Of a stretch of 31,168 nucleotides of DNA, positions 25,181-31,168 are shown piece by piece. The stretch's first letter is position 1, and every line of letters starts with the position of its first letter. Made by a program: the position numbers and the translations under genes. The stretch comes from an uncultured Clostridium sp. Lineage in GTDB: Bacteria; Bacillota; Clostridia; TANB77; CAG-508. A model generated the notes under the pieces. It was not told the DNA's origin. It worked only from the letters and a program-made list of their open reading frames with translations, and did no database searches. The stretch is taken from positions 1-31,168 of the forward strand of contig CATZPY010000015.1 in assembly GCA_958422985.1 (NCBI GenBank). The letters run 5' to 3'.

Positions 25181-26455
25181 TTATTCTTTTGGCTTAACAA
25201 CAGATAAAATCATTCTTTCTTCTTTAAATTTTTCTTTTAACATATTGTTTACATCTTCTATTCTAATTTCTTTCCATCTTTCTACATAATCAAATGTATT
25301 AATATTATTTAATTTATCTCTCATAAATATTCTGGCTATTTGAGCTGGGCTATTATATGAAGTAATTAGTCTACCATATATCTTATTTTTTGTTCTAATA
25401 AATTCTTTCTCACTTATACCTTTCTTAATTTTTTCTTTTACAGTTTGCTTAAACTTTTCAAAAACTTTTTCCGGATTCTTAGATGATGCAAATATACTTA
25501 TTTGAGAATATATATCGGAATATTCATATTCTAAATCTGGCTCTGTAATTATTAAGCCCTCTTCATATAATTTTTTAAATAATTCCGAATTTTCATCAAA
25601 TATACAGTTTAATATTATATTCAATATTAATTCTTTTTTTATTATATCTGTATTTTCTACTTTATCTTTTATTCCTATTACAAAGGCTGGAACGCTAACT
25701 TCCATTTCTTCTTGCATATTTGCTTTGTAAATTTCTTCTTTTTCACTTGGATATATTCTTTTAATTACTCCTTGTTTTTCGTAATAAGGCATATTCTCTT
25801 TTATTAGGTTTAAAATATATTCTGGTTCAAAATTGCCACATACTGCTAAAACCATGTTAGAAGGATGATAAAATGTATTATAACAATGGTATAATGTTTC
25901 TTTAGTTATCCTGTTTATAGAGTCTACTGTTCCTGCTACATCTATGCGTACTGGGCATAAATTATACATACAGTTTAATGAATTCAAAAATACCTTAGAT
26001 ATTGGGTCATCATCATACATTTTTATTTCTTGTGCAATTATTCCCTTTTCTTTTTCTACATTTTCATCTGTATAATAAGGATGAAATACATAATTTAGTA
26101 ATTCGCAAAATGCTTCTTCAAAATTATCTATTGTTTCAAAATAATATGCTGTATGATCATTTGTTGTGTAGGCATTTGCTTCTGCACCAATTGCTGTTAA
26201 ATTATCTAAGCTGTTAGTTCCATCTGCTTGTTCAAACATTTTGTGTTCTAAAAAGTGCGCAACTCCATCGGGTATCGTTATTTCCTCTTTTGTTTTAGGA
26301 TTTATAAAATGATTATCTATAGAACCAAATTTAGTCCCTATTATTGCCATTTTCTTATTAGTGTTTTCTTTAGGAACAATAATAACTTTAAGCCCATTTT
26401 CTAATTCTTCTAAATATGCTTTCTCTTTCACTGTTTTATTTTCTAATATTTCCAT
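25181..26455 (-). CDS. ymfH: M16 zinc metallopeptidase, YmfH-like (catalytic partner)
   Basis: 424 residues with the inverted zinc motif HFLEH at 67-71 and the downstream ligand Glu in the AQEIKMYDDDP segment (near 143), so the active site is complete. Two M16 half-domains are visible, as in PqqL/insulinase-type subunits. M16 peptidases often work as a pair of an active and an inactive subunit; the gene 9 bp upstream encodes the partner. The Bacillus YmfF/YmfH pair is annotated in connection with EF-P modification. I transfer that only as a likely family label. The protein lacks a signal peptide and is probably cytoplasmic. Confidence 0.88.
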   Translation of the reverse strand: MEILENKTVKEKAYLEELENGLKVIIVPKENTNKKMAIIGTKFGSIDNHFINPKTKEEITIPDGVAHFLEHKMFEQADGTNSLDNLTAIGAEANAYTTNDHTAYYFETIDNFEEAFCELLNYVFHPYYTDENVEKEKGIIAQEIKMYDDDPISKVFLNSLNCMYNLCPVRIDVAGTVDSINRITKETLYHCYNTFYHPSNMVLAVCGNFEPEYILNLIKENMPYYEKQGVIKRIYPSEKEEIYKANMQEEMEVSVPAFVIGIKDKVENTDIIKKELILNIILNCIFDENSELFKKLYEEGLIITEPDLEYEYSDIYSQISIFASSKNPEKVFEKFKQTVKEKIKKGISEKEFIRTKNKIYGRLITSYNSPAQIARIFMRDKLNNINTFDYVERWKEIRIEDVNNMLKEKFKEERMILSVVKPKE

Positions 26456-26464
26456 TTTATCCTC

Positions 26465-27721
26465 CTAGTTTCTTAAAAAATAGATAGTGTTTATACTAAG
26501 ACTTTTTGCTACACTGTTAATTTCTTCTCTTGTTACTTTTTCTATATTATTTTTATATTCTTCTATTGTCATCATTTTATCTGATAACTCTTGTCCGTAG
26601 TAATAAGAAAGTTCTATATCTTGTTCTTCCTCTATATTATTTATGCTAGATAATATTGTTCTTTTAGCTTGGTTAATATCTTCTTCAGAAAAATTGCTTT
26701 CTTCCATATCTTTTAATTGTTCTTTTATAATTTCTACAGTTTTGTCATAATTTTCTATTTCTATTCCTGCTCTAATAAAAATATTAGATTTTAGTTTCAT
26801 GTAATTTGAAGATACCGTATATGCTAAACTTGCTTTTTCCCTTACATTCTTAAACAATTTCGAACTAGCACTACCACCTAATATTGTATTATATACTTGA
26901 GCACCAAACCTTAAATTATCTTCTTTTAAGTCTAAGTCCATTCCAATTATAAGTTTCCCTTGGGATATATCCATTTTTTCTTCTACAACTTTTTCTTTAT
27001 TTTCATTACTTCCCAAACCTTGTCTTACATAATTACTTTTTCTTTCTTTTAATTCTTTAATAATGGGATTATCTTTTAAGTCTTCTACATTTATATTGTT
27101 TCCAGACACAAAAATATCTATTTTACAAGTATCTATTAGTTTTTTATAATATTCATATAAATTTTGGGCTGTTATCTCTTTTAATTGCTCTACATACCCA
27201 TATTTATATATTCCATAAGGCTTTCCTTTATACATTTCTTCTATTGTTCTATTTAACGCATACATAGCTTTATTATCTATTTTTGAATTTATTATTTGCT
27301 CTAAATTGTTTTTTTCTTGTTCTAAGTATTCTTTATTAAATTCATTGTTATTAATATTAGGATTAAACACAATATCTAATAATACACTTATACTTTGTTG
27401 CAATAAATCCTCTTTTTTAGGTAAATACTCTTCGTTTAAACTTTCTAAGTAAAATTTTAAAACATGATTATCTCCAGATTTTTCTATTCCAGAATCAAGT
27501 TCTGCCCCATATAGTTCTGCCAGTTTACTTGTTATTTCTTCCCTTGTTTTTAATTTTTTGCTTCCTCTTTTTAGCATTAGTGCTATTAGAGTATCTTTAG
27601 TTGCATTTTGATATTCTAGTGGAAATGTTAAAAAAACTGCACAAAGATTTGTTTTAAATTTTTCTGTATTAATATTATGAAAGGTAATGCCTTCTTTTAA
27701 AATAACTTTTTCATATGACAT
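26465..27721 (-). CDS. ymfF: M16-family protein, YmfF-like (inactive partner)
   Basis: 418 residues with the M16 fold pattern: ALMLKRGSKKLKTREEITSKLAELYGAELDSG in two parts near residues 46-80, and KLIIGMDLDL and YNTILGGSASSKLFKNVREKASLAY in the second half. The HxxEH zinc motif is absent: the expected helix reads TLIALMLKRGSK. It is therefore a pseudo-peptidase that probably pairs with the active subunit encoded 9 bp downstream. The Arg/Tyr-rich R...Y segment (VREKASLAY) used by the non-catalytic half for substrate closure is present. The ATG has AGGAG at good spacing. Confidence 0.87.
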   Translation of the reverse strand: MSYEKVILKEGITFHNINTEKFKTNLCAVFLTFPLEYQNATKDTLIALMLKRGSKKLKTREEITSKLAELYGAELDSGIEKSGDNHVLKFYLESLNEEYLPKKEDLLQQSISVLLDIVFNPNINNNEFNKEYLEQEKNNLEQIINSKIDNKAMYALNRTIEEMYKGKPYGIYKYGYVEQLKEITAQNLYEYYKKLIDTCKIDIFVSGNNINVEDLKDNPIIKELKERKSNYVRQGLGSNENKEKVVEEKMDISQGKLIIGMDLDLKEDNLRFGAQVYNTILGGSASSKLFKNVREKASLAYTVSSNYMKLKSNIFIRAGIEIENYDKTVEIIKEQLKDMEESNFSEEDINQAKRTILSSINNIEEEQDIELSYYYGQELSDKMMTIEEYKNNIEKVTREEINSVAKSLSINTIYFLRN

Positions 27722-27778
27722 ATTTTTTCTCCTTTTTATTTTATCTTTTACTATTTTTACAATTTTATTCTATACTTT

Positions 27779-29266
27779 TTACTCTATATAATATATTTCA
27801 AAATCTGCAATTTCTCCTGTTTTATTATAATTTCCTTTAATATAGTCTTTTATTTTTTTTGATTCTTGCTCAGTCACATTTTTGTCTTTAAGCAAAATAA
27901 ATGTGTCTTTCATGTTTTTAATTTTTTCTAAAACTCTTTCTTCTCCTTTATATCCCCAATTTCCCAACAATGGTAAATCAAAGTCTTGATAATTTTTTCC
28001 CAATAATATTTGGTAAATATTTGCTTCTTCTGAAAATATTATAACTTTTTGGTTATTTTTTTCTTTTAATTTTACAAAATTTGTCACTTCGCTAATTTTT
28101 CCTTGCATTTCTTTTGTTGCAAACATAGAGAAGTAAGGATCTTCATATTCTTTTACGTTAAATCCTCTTGATATGGTAATCCCCAAATAAAATATATTCA
28201 CTATTAATGCTATGCTTATATAACCTACAATTATCTTTCTTATAATATCTAGCTCAAATAATTCTTTAGCATTTATAACAAATTGCTCTGCTAAATAAAT
28301 ACAATAAACTATAGGAACAATTAATGCCAATGTAATATGATATATATTAAATATAGGGTAACCTATAATTAAGCTTGTAAATGTAAAACATGCAAAGAAT
28401 ATACTTATTTTAGTAAAATTATCATTTAGTTTTAATTTTTCTTTCTTTTTCATAAACCACGCAATTATAAAGGCTATAATTGGAATTGCATATAGCACTA
28501 TATTAAAATCTTGTATTTCAAAGTGATTTGTTGCAAATTCACCTATTCCTAAGAAACAATAGTTAATGAAGTCTTTAAACTCACCTTGCATAATAAGAAT
28601 AGCAATCCATAACATAGTTGTTGCTAAAAATATTACATATGTTCCAAATAATTTTTTTACTACTTTTTTTATCTCTTTTCTATAATTATATATAGTGAAT
28701 ATTGTAAGTCCAATTAAATAATATATTCCTATATTTTGTTTTGTAGCAAATATTAGTGCAGATACTATTCCTTGTTCTATTATATTTACATGTAAATCGT
28801 CTTTTTTTATAATAAAATTCATTCCTAATAGCCAAAATAAAATTGCTAAATTATTATAATTTGCTCCACATGGGAGCAATGTTTTTACAAATGGTAACGA
28901 AATTAACAATACATATACAGTCGCTCTTGCTGTTGGAACTTTCAATTTTCTTAAAATATTTAGTTGTAATAAAAAAATTACTTCGAATATAATTATTCCA
29001 TATATTTTATATACAAAAAAATTATCTCCCAAAATAGATAAAAACAAATTACCTATCCAGAAAAAAAGTGGTGTATCTATTACATTATTTTGTGAATACA
29101 AATTTATTCCATTATGTAATTTATGCGTATTGGCAAAAGTAAACAATTCGTCCGAAACATCTATTCTATTATAATAAAATATTTGACCGCAAAAACAAAA
29201 TAATATTAACAATGCACTATATGAAAATTGATGCCTCTTTATATGTTCCTTTATTTTTACTTTCAT
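27779..29266 (-). CDS. Polytopic GT-C glycosyltransferase, GT39/PMT-like
   Basis: 495 residues with about 10 to 12 membrane helices. The first extracytoplasmic loop starts with VSDELFTF (D39, E40), the acidic pair typical of GT-C enzymes, followed by INLYSQNNVIDTPLFFWIGN, like the PxxY/PP region of the GT39/ArnT group. The C-terminal soluble part of about 110 residues ends the protein. Such enzymes move sugars from polyprenyl-phosphate carriers onto proteins or surface polymers at the outer face. Donor and acceptor cannot be told. It lies 16 bp after the YqeY-like gene and 57 bp before the M16 pair, in the same direction. Confidence 0.78.
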   Translation of the reverse strand: MKVKIKEHIKRHQFSYSALLILFCFCGQIFYYNRIDVSDELFTFANTHKLHNGINLYSQNNVIDTPLFFWIGNLFLSILGDNFFVYKIYGIIIFEVIFLLQLNILRKLKVPTARATVYVLLISLPFVKTLLPCGANYNNLAILFWLLGMNFIIKKDDLHVNIIEQGIVSALIFATKQNIGIYYLIGLTIFTIYNYRKEIKKVVKKLFGTYVIFLATTMLWIAILIMQGEFKDFINYCFLGIGEFATNHFEIQDFNIVLYAIPIIAFIIAWFMKKKEKLKLNDNFTKISIFFACFTFTSLIIGYPIFNIYHITLALIVPIVYCIYLAEQFVINAKELFELDIIRKIIVGYISIALIVNIFYLGITISRGFNVKEYEDPYFSMFATKEMQGKISEVTNFVKLKEKNNQKVIIFSEEANIYQILLGKNYQDFDLPLLGNWGYKGEERVLEKIKNMKDTFILLKDKNVTEQESKKIKDYIKGNYNKTGEIADFEIYYIE

Positions 29267-29282
29267 TATTGCTCCTATAACT

Positions 29283-29726
29283 TTATTTTAATAATAATTC
29301 TTTTACACATTCACTTATTGTTTTTCCATCTGCACTAACACCTAATTGTTTCTTAGCTTCTCCCATTACTTTTCCCATATCTTTTATACTACTTGCACCT
29401 GTTTTATTTATTATCTCTTGTATTATTGGTAATATTTCTTCTTTAGTTAATTGCTTTGGTAAATATTCTTCTATAATAGCAATTTCTTCTTTAACTTCCT
29501 TTATTAAATCTTCTCTTCCACTTTTTTCATAATCTGGTAAAGCATCTTTTCTAGTTTTAGCTTCTTTAGCAATTATTTGCATAATTTCTTCATCATTAAG
29601 CTCTATTTGATTATCTTTTTCTTTTTGTAAAATAGCAGCCCTAATCATTTGAACCACATTTTTTCTTACAACATTCTTTTCTTTCATGCTATTTTTTAAA
29701 TCTTCTAATAATTTTTCTTTTAACAT
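29283..29726 (-). CDS. yqeY: GatB/YqeY domain-containing protein
   Basis: 147 residues, all helical. It opens with LLEDLKNSMKEKNVVRKNVVQMIRAAI and has the family core YEKSGREDLIKEVKEEIAIIEEYLP split at about 75-105, then MGKVMGEAKKQLG. The domain is shared with the tail of GatB, where it contacts tRNA; the stand-alone protein is a conserved companion of rpsU and dnaG in Firmicutes, with no firm function. Here it also follows rpsU, separated by the rpsU terminator. The ATG has AAGGAGG. Confidence 0.92.
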   Translation of the reverse strand: MLKEKLLEDLKNSMKEKNVVRKNVVQMIRAAILQKEKDNQIELNDEEIMQIIAKEAKTRKDALPDYEKSGREDLIKEVKEEIAIIEEYLPKQLTKEEILPIIQEIINKTGASSIKDMGKVMGEAKKQLGVSADGKTISECVKELLLK

Positions 29727-29805
29727 ATTTTTTCCTCCTTATTTGAACTTCGGGATCGAGGGACGGTCCTTAAAATTCCAGTTGTTTAATGTAATTACAC
29801 ATAAT

Positions 29806-29844
29806 CAAAAAGGTTGGAACCAGATTTATTCTAGTTTCCAACCT
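29806..29844 (-). terminator. Terminator of rpsU
   Basis: Nine-bp GC-containing stem (29811-29819 and 29836-29844) with a 16-nt loop, followed by five Ts on the minus strand. It begins 18 bp after the rpsU stop. Confidence 0.85.
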
Positions 29845-29861
29845 CATTTACTAATTTTATA

Positions 29862-30035
29862 TTAAAATTTTCTTTTTCTAGCTGCCTCTGATTTTTTCTT
29901 TCTTCTAACACTAGGTTTTTCATAATGCTCTCTTTTACGAACTTCTTGGATTACACCATTTCTGGCACATTGTCTTTTAAATCTTTTTAAAGCATCTTCT
30001 ATATTTCCATCTTTTACCTTAACTTCTGATGACAT
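29862..30035 (-). CDS. rpsU: 30S ribosomal protein S21
   Basis: 57 residues, full length for Firmicutes S21. It starts MSSEVKVKDGNIEDALKRFK, then RQCARNGVIQEVRKREHYEKP, and ends in an Arg/Lys-rich tail. S21 sits on the 30S platform near the anti-Shine-Dalgarno region and affects initiation. The ATG at 30035 follows AAGGAGGGG. The gene has a consensus promoter 150 bp upstream and its own terminator, so it is transcribed strongly, partly apart from its neighbours. Confidence 0.95.
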   Translation of the reverse strand: MSSEVKVKDGNIEDALKRFKRQCARNGVIQEVRKREHYEKPSVRRKKKSEAARKRKF

Positions 30036-30180
30036 TATATTCCCCTCCTTCCGGCTTCTTACAACTGTGGGATAAAATTAAACTTTTGTGCTACTTTTAA
30101 CACAATAGTTTAATAGTTTAAATTTGTTGCCAATAAATTAGGGCAATATTAATTTATAATATCACCTACAATTTTATAGC
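30036..30180 (-). promoter_or_regulatory. Long 5' leader of rpsU with small hairpins
   Basis: The transcript from the promoter at 30187-30215 would carry a leader of about 140 nt. It contains two short stems, TTGCC/GGCAA (30127-30131 with 30142-30146) and TTGTG/CACAA near 30095-30115, and the ribosome binding site near 30043-30050. Leaders of this size often host autoregulation of ribosomal protein genes, but I recognise no known motif. Confidence 0.4.
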
Positions 30181-30186
30181 TACTCT

Positions 30187-30215
30187 ATTATATATAATTA
30201 ACTTTTGGTTGTCAA
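30187..30215 (-). promoter_or_regulatory. Consensus promoter of rpsU
   Basis: Perfect -35 TTGACA (30210-30215), 17-nt spacer and perfect -10 TATAAT (30187-30192) on the minus strand. The -35 begins 4 bp after the stop codon of nrdG. Confidence 0.87.
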
Positions 30216-30219
30216 TATG

Positions 30220-30744
30220 CTAATCGGTAAATTTTACCATTTTAATTGCATTATCTTTTAATGTTTCTTTTACATCTATTATTCTCTGATTAGTTGACCC
30301 TCTAAATTTTAATGTTTTATCCATTTTGGTTTCGTCAAATTTACCATCTACCACAACATCTATATTAGATATTAACTTGTTTGTTACATTAGAAGTTTTA
30401 CATTCTGGAATAATATCTTTTTCGAAATCGAATCCTGTATAACACCAAATATTTTTATTTGGATATTTTTCTTTTACTTTTGTAACTAAATTTGCTAATG
30501 CTTCTTGGTTTTCTGGTTCTAGTGGTTCTCCTCCTAGTAAGCTTAATCCCTCCACATAGTCGTGGTCTAAATCTTTCATAATTTCATCTACTGTATCCTC
30601 TGTAAATTCTTTACCATATTTAAAGTTCCATGCAATCTCGTTAAAACATCCTTTACAATGATGTCTACACCCACTTACAAATAATGATACTCTAACACCT
30701 TCTCCATTTGCTATGTCTACTTTCTTAATATCTGCATAATGCAT
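30220..30744 (-). CDS. nrdG: Anaerobic ribonucleotide reductase activating protein (radical SAM)
   Basis: Generates the glycyl radical on the class III reductase NrdD using S-adenosylmethionine and a 4Fe-4S cluster. It has the CxxxCxxC motif in SGCRHHCKGC (C29, C33, C36 if counted from the GTG at 30753), followed by GGEPLEPEN, which fits SAM binding. The length of about 174 is usual for NrdG. The ATG at 30744 is chosen because AGAAGGA is spaced for it and almost touches the upstream GTG. It indicates strictly or facultatively anaerobic growth. The partner nrdD is not in the window; it may lie beyond the right edge. Confidence 0.93.
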   Translation of the reverse strand: MHYADIKKVDIANGEGVRVSLFVSGCRHHCKGCFNEIAWNFKYGKEFTEDTVDEIMKDLDHDYVEGLSLLGGEPLEPENQEALANLVTKVKEKYPNKNIWCYTGFDFEKDIIPECKTSNVTNKLISNIDVVVDGKFDETKMDKTLKFRGSTNQRIIDVKETLKDNAIKMVKFTD

Positions 30745-30792
30745 AATTCCCACATCCTTCTTTTGCTTTCATGTTTATTTTTTGCTACACCT

Positions 30793-30821
30793 ATTTTAAC
30801 TTTGCAAAATCGTAATGTCAA
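30793..30821 (-). promoter_or_regulatory. Promoter of nrdG
   Basis: -35 TTGACA (30816-30821), 17-nt spacer and -10 TAAAAT (30793-30798) on the minus strand, about 50 bp before the ATG at 30744. The stretch 30822-30984 behind it holds no gene I can support. Confidence 0.7.
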
Positions 30822-30984
30822 ACTTATACTTCTTATGTAACTAGCAAAAATTATTGTGTATTTTTATAGTGTTACCGTTATTTTTTACATTTTTTACAAA
30901 CTATGCAATTGTCGATTTTCGTTGATATTTTGGGTTTTTATATTTTTTTGATTTTTTTATGAATATCTATAGTTACCAATATAC

Positions 30985-31018
30985 AAAAAAAGAATTTCAA
31001 ATTTGAAATTCTTTTTTT
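30985..31018. terminator. Perfect palindromic terminator upstream of nrdG
   Basis: A 34-bp perfect palindrome (17-bp arms, no loop) with A7 and T7 at its ends, usable on both strands. It probably ends the transcript of the gene at the right edge. The 341-bp gap 30754-31094 holds this terminator and the nrdG promoter and nothing else I can support. Confidence 0.8.
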
Positions 31019-31094
31019 CTTATTAATTATTACACATTATCTGAATTATTTCTTTTTTATTCTTTCATTTTTTCCTGAGTATTACTCTAAAGTC

Positions 31095-31166
31095 CTATTT
31101 TCTCTTTTGTTTCTTAGTTAGAACTACTGCATATCTTAATGTTACTGTTTCTAATCCTATTAGTCC
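31095..31166 (-). CDS. C-terminal end of an unknown protein (partial)
   Basis: An open frame from the window edge to TAG at 31095-31097 encodes 23 residues: a hydrophobic stretch then TKKQKRK. This could be the end of a membrane protein with a final helix and a positive cytoplasmic tail. The fragment is too short to name; the other two minus frames are closed at once or after 17 codons, and a terminator follows at 30985-31018. Confidence 0.4.
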   Translation of the reverse strand, partial: GLIGLETVTLRYAVVLTKKQKRK

Positions 31167-31168
31167 AA

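Noticed and set aside
30840..30890. NrdR box upstream of nrdG
   Set aside because: An ACACTATA-like half-site is present on the minus strand, but the symmetric second half is missing and there is no tandem box.
1..31168. CRISPR arrays, insertion sequences, rRNA genes
   Set aside because: No regularly spaced repeats, transposase motifs or rRNA sequence were seen on either strand.

Overview
The window is strongly AT-rich bacterial DNA with a Firmicutes/Clostridia character. The supporting signs are consensus sigma-A promoters, strong AGGAGG ribosome binding sites, a Spo0E-like small protein, YmfF/YmfH-type M16 proteins, a class III RNR activase (anaerobic life) and Gram-positive wall enzymes. 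Almost everything is on the minus strand. The exceptions are a tRNA-Cys and the tail of a Lys-rich protein at the left edge.

Layout, left to right: (1) the C-terminal tail of an unknown + strand gene. (2) A Zn/Cd resistance operon, read leftward: a CadC/CzrA-type ArsR repressor and a P1B-2 efflux ATPase. Its promoter carries an 18-bp palindrome exactly between a perfect -35 and a perfect -10. (3) tRNA-Cys(GCA) with a terminator. (4) A DacF-like D,D-carboxypeptidase whose ribosome binding site lies inside the terminator hairpin of the next operon. (5) From 4.1 to 24.8 kb, a type IV secretion system (T4SS)-like cluster of about 20 kb. (6) A Spo0E-like small gene. (7) Housekeeping genes: M16 pair ymfH/ymfF-like, a GT39-like membrane glycosyltransferase, a YqeY-like protein, rpsU and nrdG. 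(8) The C-terminus of another gene at the right edge.

The T4SS cluster, in transcription order: two VirB2-like pilins on their own promoter and ended by a perfect palindromic terminator; a second, matching promoter; a third pilin-like protein; PrgI (VirB3-like); a membrane-anchored protein resembling the VirB4 N-terminal domain; a VirB4 ATPase; a VirB6/TrbL protein; a membrane-anchored unknown; an NlpC/P60-VirB6 fusion; a third VirB6/TrbL protein; a VirB8-like NTF2-fold candidate; a 1449-residue cell-wall hydrolase (NlpC/P60 plus a lysozyme-like domain); a membrane-anchored unknown; a second VirB8-like protein; and a charged coiled-coil protein. No relaxase, VirD4 coupling protein, integrase or att repeat is visible, and core genes flank both sides. 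It therefore looks like a resident secretion, adhesion or uptake machine rather than a complete conjugative element, although this is inferred from one window.

The most striking observation is that two genes of this cluster, prgI and the NlpC-VirB6 fusion, are each split by a +1 frame change at the same motif: YTA CGG NNN TAA. Reading every CCG on the + strand against the frames of the genes, I found no other in-frame CGG codon in about 9,700 codons. In both genes, skipping the C of CGG gives Leu-Gly and restores a full-length, domain-complete protein. This suggests programmed +1 frameshifting at an unassigned or starved CGG codon that is confined to secretion genes.
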